Assembly: GCF_900155595.1 (NCBI RefSeq)
Contig: NZ_FTPB01000003.1
Span: 453,990 to 517,989 of the forward strand
Source of the DNA: Actinomyces mediterranea
Lineage (GTDB): Bacteria; Actinomycetota; Actinomycetes; Actinomycetales; Actinomycetaceae
DNA length: 64,000 nt
Reading direction: 5' to 3'
Shown here: piece after piece, positions 19,363-28,140 of the stretch
Position numbering within the stretch: position 1 is the stretch's first letter
Layout of the letters: the number at the start of each line of letters is the position of its first letter
Notes under the pieces: generated by a model
Database searches by the model: none
What the model was told of the DNA's origin: nothing
The model's input: the letters and a program-made list of their open reading frames with translations, nothing else
Position numbers and translations under genes: made by a program

Positions 19363-19456
19363 CTCCACCGCTCCAGTGTGCCAGACGGGATGCGGGAATC
19401 GAAAAACGCGTGACCGGTCAATCATCCGGAGAGGACCGGGATTTTCGTCAACGGTA

Positions 19457-20323
19457 CTAGCGGGAGAAGACGACCGTCCTCGTCCCGTCCATGAGGACGC
19501 GGCGCTCGGCATGCCAGCGGACCGCCTGGGCGAGGACCCGGCGCTCCACGTCCTGTCCAAGCGCGACCATGTCCGGCGTCGAGTCGGCGTGGGTGACGCG
19601 GGTGACGTCCTGCTCGATGATCGGACCCTCATCCAGATCGGGTGTCACATAGTGGGCAGTCGCGCCGATGAGTTTGACGCCCCGGTCGTGTGCCTGGGCG
19701 TAGGGGCGGGCCCCCTTGAAGGACGGGAGGAACGAGTGGTGGATATTGATGACGCGCCCGGCCATCTCCTGGCAGACCTGTTCGGACAGGATCTGCATAT
19801 AGCGGGCGAGGACGATCAATTCGACATTCTCGGAGCGCACGAGGTCGAGCAGTTCGGCCTCCGCCTTGTCTTTCGTGTCCTTCGTGACGGGGATGAGAAG
19901 GAAGGGGATCCCGTAGAACTGGGCGACGGGCGCCAGATCGGGGTGATTGCCGACGACGGCGACGACTTCGATGGGCAGCCCCTGGCTGCGCTGGCGGTAC
20001 AAGAGGTCGGTGAGGCAGTGTCCCTCGCGCGACACCATGATGACGGTCCTCAGCGGGCGCCCCAGAGCATCGATGGCCCACGTCGCTCCGAAGCGCTCGC
20101 CCACCTTCGACAGGCCCTCCTCGACGGGGCCCCGCCCCACGGGGGAATCCACCTCGACCCTCATGAAGAACAGCCCCGAATCGGGGTCGCCGAACTGCTG
20201 GGATTGAATGATGTTGCCGCCGACAGAGCCGATCACACCGGACACGGCGTGAACGATTCCCGGCTGGTCCGGGCAGGACAGTGTGAGGACGAGTTTCGTC
20301 GTGGTGGCAGCTGCTTCAGTCAT
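19457..20323 (-). CDS. purU: Formyltetrahydrofolate deformylase
   Basis: Hydrolyses 10-formyl-THF to formate and THF, balancing one-carbon pools. The 288 residues comprise an N-terminal ACT domain (about 8-90; LTLSCPDQPGIV) and a C-terminal formyltransferase-fold domain with the catalytic segment NIHHSFLPSFKGA and the Asp of DLDEGPII. Length is typical. It starts 27 bases after the SorC regulator of the sugar operon on the same strand and may be read from that transcript, though the reaction has no obvious link to sugar use. It complements folD and glyA elsewhere in the window. Confidence 0.95.
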   Translation of the reverse strand: MTEAAATTTKLVLTLSCPDQPGIVHAVSGVIGSVGGNIIQSQQFGDPDSGLFFMRVEVDSPVGRGPVEEGLSKVGERFGATWAIDALGRPLRTVIMVSREGHCLTDLLYRQRSQGLPIEVVAVVGNHPDLAPVAQFYGIPFLLIPVTKDTKDKAEAELLDLVRSENVELIVLARYMQILSEQVCQEMAGRVINIHHSFLPSFKGARPYAQAHDRGVKLIGATAHYVTPDLDEGPIIEQDVTRVTHADSTPDMVALGQDVERRVLAQAVRWHAERRVLMDGTRTVVFSR

Positions 20324-20350
20324 GGGGACAGGGTAGCCGAGTCCGGGCCG

Positions 20351-21310
20351 TCAGCGGTCCTCGGACCGTTTTCCGTGCTCGGCGAGGATCACGAGCGCCG
20401 CCTCCTCATCGATGATGAGTCCTTTCGCAATCCGACCCCGCAGCGACGCGTAGAGGGGGAGGGCCTTCGCCCCGCCCCAGCCGATCGCCACGCAGCGCTT
20501 CGCCGCGCGTATCGCATCGAGCGGGACTGCGATCGTCCTCGCCTCGAGCTCGGCCGACACCGGCTCCCCATTGATGTCGACGAAGTGCGAGAAGACGTCG
20601 GTGACCGCCCCCATCGAGCGGAGCCTCTTCAAACCGTTCTCAGTGAGGTACCCCGAACGGACCAGGACGGAGTTCGGCTCGAGGATGCCCGGGGAGAAGA
20701 GGAGGAGATCCGATCTGGGGCCCGCCGCGAGCGACCGGGCCACCGAGGGCTCGTGGCGCAGGCGTCGTCCCAATTCCGAATCCGTGACGATCGCAGGGGC
20801 GGGGAGCGTGTGTCCGATGCCCCTGCCCTTCCGGGCCATCAGGCCGATGGAATCGGCGACCTCATCATCATTCGAGCGGACCAGTCCGCCGTACATCTGG
20901 TAGATGTCAAGACTCAGCGTCCACCGGTCCGGCATCGCCCTGGCGATGGCTGTAAGGGTCCGCCCCCACGCGATGCCCATCGAGGAGGGGCGCGGGCGCA
21001 GCGACGTGATGTAATCCGCGGCGGATGCCGCGACGAGTGCCCCGGTGGCGGCATCCGACTCCTGCGAACTCATGACGATGATGGTGTCGATGCCGAACGC
21101 CGCTGCGAGCTGCTTCTCGAGCGGGCGGACGCGGGCCTGGGGATGGGTGATCGTGATCCGCACGATCCCCGACTTGCGCGCCTCCTCCAGGAGGCGCCCC
21201 ACCGTCCAGCGCGTACACCCCATACGATCCGCGATCGCCCCTTGCGTGAGGTTCTCGTAGTAGTAGAGTTGTGCCGCGCGCAGGACCTGCGATTCGCGAG
21301 CGCCTTCCAT
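20351..21310 (-). CDS. SorC-family sugar-binding transcriptional regulator
   Basis: A 319-residue regulator: N-terminal helix-turn-helix (about 10-45; LTQGAIADRMGCTRWTVGRLL) and a C-terminal SorC effector domain (about 60-315) of the type that binds phosphorylated sugars, including the GRIAKGLIIDEEAA block near the C-terminus. It is the seventh gene of the minus-strand operon from 28623, 47 bases after the ribulokinase-like gene. The position predicts control of that operon in response to a phosphorylated intermediate. Eryythritol and deoxynucleoside pathways use regulators of this family. The operator is unknown; inverted repeats upstream of the first gene (28649-28686) are candidates. Confidence 0.88.
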   Translation of the reverse strand: MEGARESQVLRAAQLYYYENLTQGAIADRMGCTRWTVGRLLEEARKSGIVRITITHPQARVRPLEKQLAAAFGIDTIIVMSSQESDAATGALVAASAADYITSLRPRPSSMGIAWGRTLTAIARAMPDRWTLSLDIYQMYGGLVRSNDDEVADSIGLMARKGRGIGHTLPAPAIVTDSELGRRLRHEPSVARSLAAGPRSDLLLFSPGILEPNSVLVRSGYLTENGLKRLRSMGAVTDVFSHFVDINGEPVSAELEARTIAVPLDAIRAAKRCVAIGWGGAKALPLYASLRGRIAKGLIIDEEAALVILAEHGKRSEDR

Positions 21311-21357
21311 GGAAATCCCCCGTGCTTCCTGTTGCGAGTCCGATTGAATCGGGCACC

Positions 21358-23034
21358 TCAGCGGCGGGCCAGCGCGTTCGCGCGGATCCTTTTGAGACGG
21401 TGCATGACGGCATCCTCATGACCGAAGTGCTCGTAGAGACGCGTGTACTCAGCGTAGAGTTCGTCGTATTCCGCGCTCGCCTCCGCCCGCGGTTCGTACA
21501 CGGTCTGGGAGACTCCCGCCATCGCCCCAACCGCCGTTTCGACATCCGCGTAGACCCCCGCGGCGACGGCCGCGAAAATCGCCGATCCGTGGGCGCCCGC
21601 CTGCATGGTGCGGGCGGTGCGCAGCGGGCGGCGCGTGATGTCGGCGTACATCTGCATGAGGAACTCGTCCTTGAGGAGGCCGCCGGCGATGCGGATCTCC
21701 GTGACGGGGACGCCGTGCGCCTCGAAGTTCTCAATGATCCGACGCGCCCCGAAGGCCGTCGACTCGAGGTGGGCGCGGTACTGGTCCTCGGGTGTCGAGG
21801 CGAGAGTCTGCCCGATGATCATTCCCGTTGCCTTCGGATCCATGAGGATCGATCGATTGCCGTTCCACCAGTCGAGGGCGACGAGGCCGTGCTCGCCGAT
21901 CCGCTGATCGGCGGCTTTGGCGCCGAGGATCCGGTGGACCGACACGTCCTGCGACCGCGCCTGTTCGAAGTAGTCGGCGGGGACGCAGTTGTCGATGAAC
22001 CAGGCGAAGATATCGCCGACGGCGGACTGGCCCGCCTCGTAGGCCCATGCGCCGGCGCTGACGCCCCCGTCGACGACTCCGAAGACCCCGGGGACGTCCT
22101 CGAGAGTCGCCGACGGGAGGATCCAGCAGCTCGATGTGCCCAGGATGCCGGTGAGCTGGCCGGGTTCGACCGCTCCGACGGACACGCACTGCACGTGGGC
22201 GTCGATGTTACCGGTGGCGATCGCCACTCCGGCGGGAATACCGAAGACTGCGGCGTAGTCATCGGTGAGTCCGCCGATCCGATCCCCCAGCCGGGCGATC
22301 GGGTGGCTCATCTTCTCGACGAAGACGGAGCCGAATCCCGGGGCGAGCGCTTCGAGGAAGTCGGCGCTCGGATAGGCCCCGTCCTGATACATGCGCTTGT
22401 AGCCGGAGTCGGACGCCGAGTACGCGAGGGTGCCGGACAGTTCCCACGTGATCCAGTCGACGAGGTCGACGAACTCACCAGTCGCCGCATAGAGCCCTGG
22501 AGCCTTCTCGAAGGTCTCGAGGACTTTCGGGAGGAGCATTTCGGGTGAGAGGACGCCGCCGTATCTCGACAACCACCCCTCGCCCCGCTCACGGGCGAGG
22601 GAGACAATGCGGTCGGCCTGCTCAACGGCCCCGTGGTGCTTCCACAGCTTAAGGTAGGCATGGGGCTCATTGACGAACTCGGGGTATTCGCACATCGCAG
22701 TGCCCTGGTCATCGGTAGCGATCACGGTCGCCGAGGTCGCGTCGATGCCGATGCCGACGATGGAGGCGCCGCGCACGCCCGCCCTCTCGATGGCCGTCGG
22801 CACGGCCTCGCACATGGCGGCGAGATAGTCCCGGGGGACTTGGAGGGCGAAGTCGGGGGGCAGTGCCCGGCCGTCGCCGACAGTCAGGGAGCGATCCATG
22901 ATGGGGGTCGCGTATTCGCTCACCGCATCGGCGATGACGCAGCCGTCGCTCACGCGGACGACGGCGGCGCGCACGGAGAGGGTGCCGAAGTCGAGGCCGA
23001 GGGTGTATGTCTGAGTGCGATCGTCATTGACCAT
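21358..23034 (-). CDS. Ribulokinase-like FGGY carbohydrate kinase
   Basis: A 558-residue kinase that lines up with AraB ribulokinases throughout: GLDFGTLSVRA at the start (DFGT at 15-18), HPRDY-like PRDYLAAM, LWKHHGAVEQA, the DWWNGNRS region and AGGLLKDEFLMQ near the C-terminus. It should phosphorylate a ketopentose or a polyol, although the exact substrate cannot be read off. The ATG at 23034 is preceded by AAGGAAG at four bases. No araA or araD is nearby, so L-arabinose use is not the simple answer. It sits between the AraM-type dehydrogenase and the SorC regulator, and a second FGGY kinase is encoded two genes upstream. Confidence 0.85.
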   Translation of the reverse strand: MVNDDRTQTYTLGLDFGTLSVRAAVVRVSDGCVIADAVSEYATPIMDRSLTVGDGRALPPDFALQVPRDYLAAMCEAVPTAIERAGVRGASIVGIGIDATSATVIATDDQGTAMCEYPEFVNEPHAYLKLWKHHGAVEQADRIVSLARERGEGWLSRYGGVLSPEMLLPKVLETFEKAPGLYAATGEFVDLVDWITWELSGTLAYSASDSGYKRMYQDGAYPSADFLEALAPGFGSVFVEKMSHPIARLGDRIGGLTDDYAAVFGIPAGVAIATGNIDAHVQCVSVGAVEPGQLTGILGTSSCWILPSATLEDVPGVFGVVDGGVSAGAWAYEAGQSAVGDIFAWFIDNCVPADYFEQARSQDVSVHRILGAKAADQRIGEHGLVALDWWNGNRSILMDPKATGMIIGQTLASTPEDQYRAHLESTAFGARRIIENFEAHGVPVTEIRIAGGLLKDEFLMQMYADITRRPLRTARTMQAGAHGSAIFAAVAAGVYADVETAVGAMAGVSQTVYEPRAEASAEYDELYAEYTRLYEHFGHEDAVMHRLKRIRANALARR

Positions 23035-23136
23035 GAGTCTTCCTTCATCAATGCCCCGGAGGGGCTCTTCCTGCATGCGCAGGCGGAGGGTGCGCTGTTG
23101 TGCGCCGTTGAGCGGGGCCCGTGGGCTCCGCTCGTA

Positions 23137-24507
23137 TCAGGACTGTTCCGGGTGCGGGTGGGCGCCCCAGTAGCCGTCCGGGGCGAAGAGGCCGTCAACG
23201 ACCTCCTCGAACATGCCCAGGTCGGTGAGGAGGTCGATGATCGTGTAGCGGGGGCGGATCATCTGAGCCTTGAAATGGGTCTGGCGGAAACGGTCCATAT
23301 CGATCCCGATCATCTCGGGGTGATAGGGGGCTCCGACCGCTTTGAGGCGCGCCGCCGCCTCATCAGCGGTGATGAGCTGCGGGCGGACTCGTTCGACGAT
23401 GCGCGGCCATGACTCACGGATCGCCCGCACGCGCTCACGCAGCTCATCGCCCGTGAGGTTCTTGAACACGGAGTGAGTGACCGCCTCCTGTGCGATCCGA
23501 GGGATGAGGAGGGCCCGCACGCGCGCCTCGATCTGCTCATCGGACTTCGCGGCGGCGACGATCGCCTCCGCGTCGACGGCGTCCATGTCGATGGCGAGTG
23601 CCCTCTCCCAGATCGCACATGATGCGACGGTGCCGATGCCGACCTTCATGCCGTGCGACAGGGGCGGCTCCCAGTCGAGGCCGTGACCCTCCATCTCCCA
23701 CACGTGCGAGAACTGATGCCCCGCGCCCGAGGCGGGGCGCGACGATTGAGCCGCCTGCATTGCCAGGCCTGACATGATGTTGCCCTCGGCGAGGCCCCGG
23801 ATCGCTTCGGGATCTCCCTCGCCGATCCTGCCCGGTTCTTTGAGCGCATCGGCGAGCGGGCCTTGCACGAGTCCCCACACGTAGTCGTCAATCGGTTCGA
23901 TGCCCAGTTCATCGGCGATGATCCAGTCGGCGCCTGCGGGGATCTTCTCGATGAGATCGCCGTATCCGGTGGCGATGAGCCGTTTCGGGCAGGCTGCGAT
24001 GACCCCCAGATCGGCGACGAGGGCGGCCGGGGCCGGGCAGTCACGCGTGATCTTGAAGCCGTCCTTGGAAATGGAGGCGCCGAAGGAGGCGTAGCCGTCG
24101 ACCGAGGGCGCGGTGCACACATTCATATACGGGCGCCCCAACTCGCCCGAGGCGAGCTTCGCGATATCGTTGAGCGTGCCGGCCGCGATGGAGCAGACGA
24201 CGGTGTTGTCCAGGGGGCGGATGTGCTCGCGCAGGATCTCGACATTGTCGTAGTCGGCGTACAGCGTCGGCGTCCCCGGGAAGATGTACGGCTCCTGCAC
24301 CGACTCGACTCCCGCAGCCGCGAGCGAGGCGACGACTGCCCGGCCGGCGGCCGCGAATGTGTTGTCATCGGCAACGACCAGCGCCCTCGCTCCGGGGAAC
24401 ACCCGGGCGAACAGGTCGCCGGTCCGTTCGAGCACATTCATGCCGAAGATGATGTCCCTCGTGTCGGTCGCCGTCTCGAGGGCCCGTGTGATCAATGTAC
24501 TTGACAT
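23137..24507 (-). CDS. AraM/EgsA-family sn-glycerol-1-phosphate dehydrogenase-like protein
   Basis: A 456-residue metal-dependent dehydrogenase of the glycerol-1-phosphate dehydrogenase family. The NAD-binding GTLNDIAK (110-117) and TAPSVDGYAS (with Asp137) are intact. The metal ligands are visible as Asp184 in GYGDLIEK, His264 in SGAGHQFSH and His285 in LSHGMKVG. Bacterial AraM of Bacillus subtilis reduces dihydroxyacetone phosphate to sn-glycerol 1-phosphate. Here the company of two sugar kinases and an isomerase makes a polyol-phosphate or ketose-phosphate equally plausible as substrate. It starts 16 bases after the second FGGY kinase gene. The extra C-terminal region (about 100 residues) is within the AraM range. 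Confidence 0.85.
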   Translation of the reverse strand: MSSTLITRALETATDTRDIIFGMNVLERTGDLFARVFPGARALVVADDNTFAAAGRAVVASLAAAGVESVQEPYIFPGTPTLYADYDNVEILREHIRPLDNTVVCSIAAGTLNDIAKLASGELGRPYMNVCTAPSVDGYASFGASISKDGFKITRDCPAPAALVADLGVIAACPKRLIATGYGDLIEKIPAGADWIIADELGIEPIDDYVWGLVQGPLADALKEPGRIGEGDPEAIRGLAEGNIMSGLAMQAAQSSRPASGAGHQFSHVWEMEGHGLDWEPPLSHGMKVGIGTVASCAIWERALAIDMDAVDAEAIVAAAKSDEQIEARVRALLIPRIAQEAVTHSVFKNLTGDELRERVRAIRESWPRIVERVRPQLITADEAAARLKAVGAPYHPEMIGIDMDRFRQTHFKAQMIRPRYTIIDLLTDLGMFEEVVDGLFAPDGYWGAHPHPEQS

Positions 24508-24523
24508 GCGTCTTCGCCCCCCG

Positions 24524-26086
24524 TCACGCGACGTGATCGACCATCTCGTGGGAGAGGTCCCGCATCTGCGGGTACGTCTCCATGTACTTCTCGAAGTAGA
24601 ACCGGTACTCCTCGTGGACATCCGCGCGTGGCTCGATGCGGTCCGTTTCACGCACCATGTACGCCGCCGCCTCCTGGATGCTGGAGTAGTGTCCCGCGCC
24701 GACCGCGGCGAGCATGCAGGATCCGAGGACCACTGCGTCGCCGACCTCGGTGAGTGTCACGGGCAGCCCAGTCACGTCGGAGTGCATCTGCATCCAGTCG
24801 CGGGACTTGGTGGCGCCGCCGCAGGCGACCAGTTCGGTCGATGTGAAGCCGGCGTCTTCGAAGGTCTTGAGCACGTGCGCGGTTCCGAAGCAGACTGCCT
24901 CCTCGATCGCGTGGTAGACCTGCTCCGGCGTGGTCCCCAGCGTAAGGCCCCACATGATGCCTCGGGCCTTGGAGTCGGTGTACGGCGTGCGGTTGCCCTG
25001 GAAGTACTCGTTGATGATGAGACCGTTCGATCCGGGGGGCATGTCGGCGACGCGTTCGTCCAAGATCTTGTAGGGGTTCATGCCGAGGCGCTCGGCTGCG
25101 CCGGTGAGATCGCGGCAGAAGTTGTCCTTGAACCATTTGAGCGTGGAGCCGGAGGATACGAGGCCGCCCTCGCAGGTGTACTGCCCGGGCAGGACGCCGT
25201 CGGTGTAGCCGCCGAAGAATCCCTCGCCGTGGAGGGGATGCGCGCTCTGACCGGTGATGACGTGGGAGGAACCGGTGATGATAGCGGTCTTGCCGGGCGA
25301 GACCACGCCGAGCCCGATCTGCCCCGCCCAGGCATCGGCGCACCCCTGTGCGACGGGTGTGCCGGGCAGAAGGCCGAGGTCGTGTGCGGCGGAGGGCGAC
25401 AGCCCTCCGATCGGCGCGCCGAGGTCGACGACGCGTTCGGGGATCTTGTCGAAGACGTCGCCGCACCCGATGTGCTCGTAGAACTCGATCGGCCAGCCGC
25501 CCTCATCGCGGTTGTAGTACATGCGCAGCGCGGCGGAGTTGATATTGGCGGTCCACTCGCCGGTGAGCTTGTAGGTCAGCCAGTCCGGGGCGTCGACGAG
25601 GCGGTGGGCCCTCCTGTAGGTCTCGGGGTCGTTCTCGCGCAGCCATGCGGCCTTGAAGGGGTACCATTCCGCGGTGGCGGGCATCGTTCCGCCGCCGTTG
25701 TACAAGCGCGCCCAGTGGTCGATGGTCTCAGCGCGGGCGACCTGCTCAGTCGCCCGCACATCCATCCACATGATGGCAGGGCGCAACTCGTGTCCGCTCT
25801 CATCCATGGCCACGACGGTCATGGTCGTGGCGTCGTAGGAGATGCCCGCGATCTCGTGCGGCGCGATGCCTGTGTCCTCGAGGACCTTGCGGCTGGAGGC
25901 GATGATGGCGTCCCACCAGTCGGTCGGACTCTGTTCGGCCCATCCCGGGCGCGGGTGGTGCGTCGTGTACGGGGTCGCCGCGAATGCGATGGGGTGTCCT
26001 GCGAGGTCGAAGAGCGCGGCTCGGCACGACTCGGTGCCGTAGTCGAATCCCATCAGATACGGGCCTTCGTAGCCGGGAACAACCAT
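24524..26086 (-). CDS. FGGY-family carbohydrate kinase, substrate unknown
   Basis: A 520-residue kinase with the FGGY two-domain fold: MGFDYGTESCRAALFD near the start (DYGT in the phosphate-1 loop), WWDAI and GISYDATTMTVV in the N-terminal domain, and GGATKSRDWMQMHSDVTG with VLGSCMLAAVGAG in the C-terminal domain. It is a different branch from the AraB-like kinase at 21358 and looks nearer to the xylulokinase, ribitol- or erythritol-kinase side, but I cannot name the substrate. The ATG at 26086 has AAGAGAT upstream. Having two unrelated FGGY kinases in one operon suggests either two entry substrates or sequential phosphorylation after dephosphorylation by the neighbouring HAD enzyme. Confidence 0.85.
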   Translation of the reverse strand: MVVPGYEGPYLMGFDYGTESCRAALFDLAGHPIAFAATPYTTHHPRPGWAEQSPTDWWDAIIASSRKVLEDTGIAPHEIAGISYDATTMTVVAMDESGHELRPAIMWMDVRATEQVARAETIDHWARLYNGGGTMPATAEWYPFKAAWLRENDPETYRRAHRLVDAPDWLTYKLTGEWTANINSAALRMYYNRDEGGWPIEFYEHIGCGDVFDKIPERVVDLGAPIGGLSPSAAHDLGLLPGTPVAQGCADAWAGQIGLGVVSPGKTAIITGSSHVITGQSAHPLHGEGFFGGYTDGVLPGQYTCEGGLVSSGSTLKWFKDNFCRDLTGAAERLGMNPYKILDERVADMPPGSNGLIINEYFQGNRTPYTDSKARGIMWGLTLGTTPEQVYHAIEEAVCFGTAHVLKTFEDAGFTSTELVACGGATKSRDWMQMHSDVTGLPVTLTEVGDAVVLGSCMLAAVGAGHYSSIQEAAAYMVRETDRIEPRADVHEEYRFYFEKYMETYPQMRDLSHEMVDHVA

Positions 26087-26147
26087 GAGTGATCTCTTTT
26101 CGTCGGGCCACTGCGTCGTGGCGAATCGAAGTGTTTCATCGGGAGGA

Positions 26148-27020
26148 TCAGATGAGGGGGTCGTTGTCCTCGGTCCAGCCGAGCTCATCCCAGATCCTCT
26201 TCGGGATGAGTCGGTCGACGCGGTCGAGGACGTGTGTGGGTCGCTGGCCTTCGGGCAGCGCGAGTGCCTCCTCGAGGGTCGATTCACCGGTGAGGGGCAT
26301 GGCGGAGAACATCCCTGTGTTCACGGCCATCCGGATGTCGGTCATGATCCGGTCGCCGATCATGATGCAGTTGCGCGGGTCGACGCCGGCAGTGCCGAGG
26401 GCGGCTTCGGCCATCACGGGATTCGGCTTGCCCGCGACCATCTCGCAGGTGGTTCCCGTGCACGCTTCGATCGCTGCGACGATGGACGCGCAGTCGGGCT
26501 CTCCGCGTCCGCCCGGGAAGGGGCAGAAGCGATCGGGATTCGTCGCCACGAGGATGGCCCGCTTGTGGAACCAGATGGCGTCGAAGGCGATCTGGAGCTT
26601 GCGATAGTCGAAGGTCCGGTCATAGGACGCGACGACGATGTCGATCGTCTCAGGGTCGTCGCTCATCGGAATGCCCGCCTCGGTGAACGCGCGGATGAGC
26701 GGCTCTTCGGCGATCGGGAAGACGACCTGCCCGGGTTTGTTCTCGGTGAGCCAGCGGGTCATCGTGACAACGGTGTTGACGATCTCCCCGATCGGCGTGG
26801 GCATGCCCAGTCTCGCCAGTTTCTCGACGTACTGGGCGGGGTCCCTGGTCGGGTTGTTGGACAGGAAGCGTACGGGGATCGACCGGCGCCGCAGCTCCTC
26901 CACCAGGCGCTTCGCGCCCGGAAGGATATGGTCTCCGAGGTAGACGGTCCCATCCATGTCGAAGACGTATCCGTCGTAGAGGCGTTCGGGCCATGCGGTG
27001 AGGGCGACTGCGGCGGTCAT
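26148..27020 (-). CDS. HAD-IIA family phosphatase (NagD/AraL-like)
   Basis: A 290-residue haloacid-dehalogenase phosphatase: motif I DMDGT (21-25, nucleophile Asp21), motif II FLSNNPT (Ser/Asn), the GKPNPVM lysine motif and motif IV GDRIMTD. The NagD/AraL subfamily uses a C2 cap and hydrolyses small sugar phosphates. In Bacillus subtilis araL lies next to araM, and the same pairing is seen here with one kinase gene between them. It follows the membrane-protein gene after 27 bases. A housekeeping role clearing toxic sugar phosphates or a direct pathway step are both possible. The ATG has AAAGG upstream. Confidence 0.88.
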   Translation of the reverse strand: MTAAVALTAWPERLYDGYVFDMDGTVYLGDHILPGAKRLVEELRRRSIPVRFLSNNPTRDPAQYVEKLARLGMPTPIGEIVNTVVTMTRWLTENKPGQVVFPIAEEPLIRAFTEAGIPMSDDPETIDIVVASYDRTFDYRKLQIAFDAIWFHKRAILVATNPDRFCPFPGGRGEPDCASIVAAIEACTGTTCEMVAGKPNPVMAEAALGTAGVDPRNCIMIGDRIMTDIRMAVNTGMFSAMPLTGESTLEEALALPEGQRPTHVLDRVDRLIPKRIWDELGWTEDNDPLI

Positions 27021-27047
27021 GTCGTTGCCTTTCAGCGGGAGTGCGGG

Positions 27048-28007
27048 TCAGGCGATGAGGATCGCGCAGGAGACGACGAGAGTGTTCATCAACCAGATGA
27101 CCGCGGCGGGCGGATCAATGTGAGTATCGCCGTGGGCGTAGGCGAGTCGGGCTGCGTACTCGCCGGCGAACCCTGCGATGACGCCGAAGAGGGCTCCGAC
27201 GAGGACGGCGATGAACCCGGAGCCGGTCGCATTGAAAAATAGGACGGCCGCCAGGCCCGCGGTAATGGTCATGTGGTGAGTGACCGGGAACTTCATGCCC
27301 ATTGCTACGAAGAAGATGCACACTGCGGAGATCGCGAACGGAATGACCTGCGCATTGGCGACGATGGCGGCCGGATTGGCGGAGTTGGGCGCGACGTAGC
27401 CGACGAGCATTGTGGCGATTCCTGCTGCGAGGAGCCCCGAAAAGCCAGAGACTGCGAGCAGCTGGCCGGGCCTCTCCTGCCAGTCGAGCCAACGAGTCGT
27501 GCCCTCGGGCTCGGTGATCGAGTGGAAGACGCCCGTCTTGCCGAACATGATGCGCACGAGGATGCCGGAGCAGACGACGGTGAAGGCGACGGAATCGGTG
27601 TGAGACCCGAACCAGGGGATGAGCGCGACGAGCTTCTGGAAGATGTAGCCGCCTGCGCCGAAGGCAGCGCCGACGAGGAGGACATCCGGGCGTCCGAGGC
27701 CGGCAAGGGGGCTGTTGACGTCCTTGCCGCCCGCTGTGAGGTAGCCCTTCTTCGCGGCGTAGGCCGCTGCTGCAACGCCGCCGGCGAAGGCGATATGAGG
27801 GCCGAACACCGGTCCGAAGGACACGTAGTCGAGGGCCGCGGTGGATCCTGTCGCCGCTGCGACGCCGAATCCGAGGAGGATGGTGACGCCGGTGAAGGAG
27901 AATGCGAAATTCGCGCCGATCATAGCGCCGAAAGCGCCTCCGGCCAAGGCGAGCAGGAGCCAGAAGGCGTCCATATTCGCGAAGGTGATCAATGCATCAG
28001 GTGTCAT
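27048..28007 (-). CDS. Multi-pass membrane protein, probable permease of the sugar operon, family not recognised
   Basis: A 319-residue hydrophobic protein with about eight or nine membrane segments. Glycine-rich stretches (AGGAFGAMIGANFAF, GPVFGPHIAF, GALFGVIAGFAGE) recur in both halves and the second half holds PVTHHMTITAG. It has no ABC, MFS or PTS signature that I recognise. In an operon with kinases, a dehydrogenase, an isomerase and a SorC regulator but no other transporter, uptake of the pathway substrate is the simplest role. It could also be an ion- or phosphate-linked membrane protein. The ATG has AAGGACG upstream and is 133 bases after the rpiB-like gene. Confidence 0.7.
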   Translation of the reverse strand: MTPDALITFANMDAFWLLLALAGGAFGAMIGANFAFSFTGVTILLGFGVAAATGSTAALDYVSFGPVFGPHIAFAGGVAAAAYAAKKGYLTAGGKDVNSPLAGLGRPDVLLVGAAFGAGGYIFQKLVALIPWFGSHTDSVAFTVVCSGILVRIMFGKTGVFHSITEPEGTTRWLDWQERPGQLLAVSGFSGLLAAGIATMLVGYVAPNSANPAAIVANAQVIPFAISAVCIFFVAMGMKFPVTHHMTITAGLAAVLFFNATGSGFIAVLVGALFGVIAGFAGEYAARLAYAHGDTHIDPPAAVIWLMNTLVVSCAILIA

Positions 28008-28140
28008 GTCTTCGTCCTTGAAGATCGGGGCTGGGGATCGGTCCCATCAGCTCATTGGGATGGTGCGAGCCGTCCTCCCGCGGGAGGGGTCGGGCGCCGT
28101 CCGTGCTCGCATTACGAACGGCACCCATGATCAGGGTCCG

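Noticed and set aside
19112-21421. A 769-codon plus-strand open frame opposite purU and the SorC gene
   Set aside because: Both minus-strand genes are strongly conserved; the open frame has no recognisable domain and reflects third-position GC bias.
21358-24507. L-arabinose operon (araB with araM)
   Set aside because: No arabinose isomerase or ribulose-phosphate epimerase is present and the regulator is SorC rather than AraR/AraC, so a plain arabinose pathway is not supported.
24508-24651. Longer start for the AraM-type gene
   Set aside because: The extra residues are Arg/Ser/Thr-rich, overlap the upstream kinase gene and show no family similarity.
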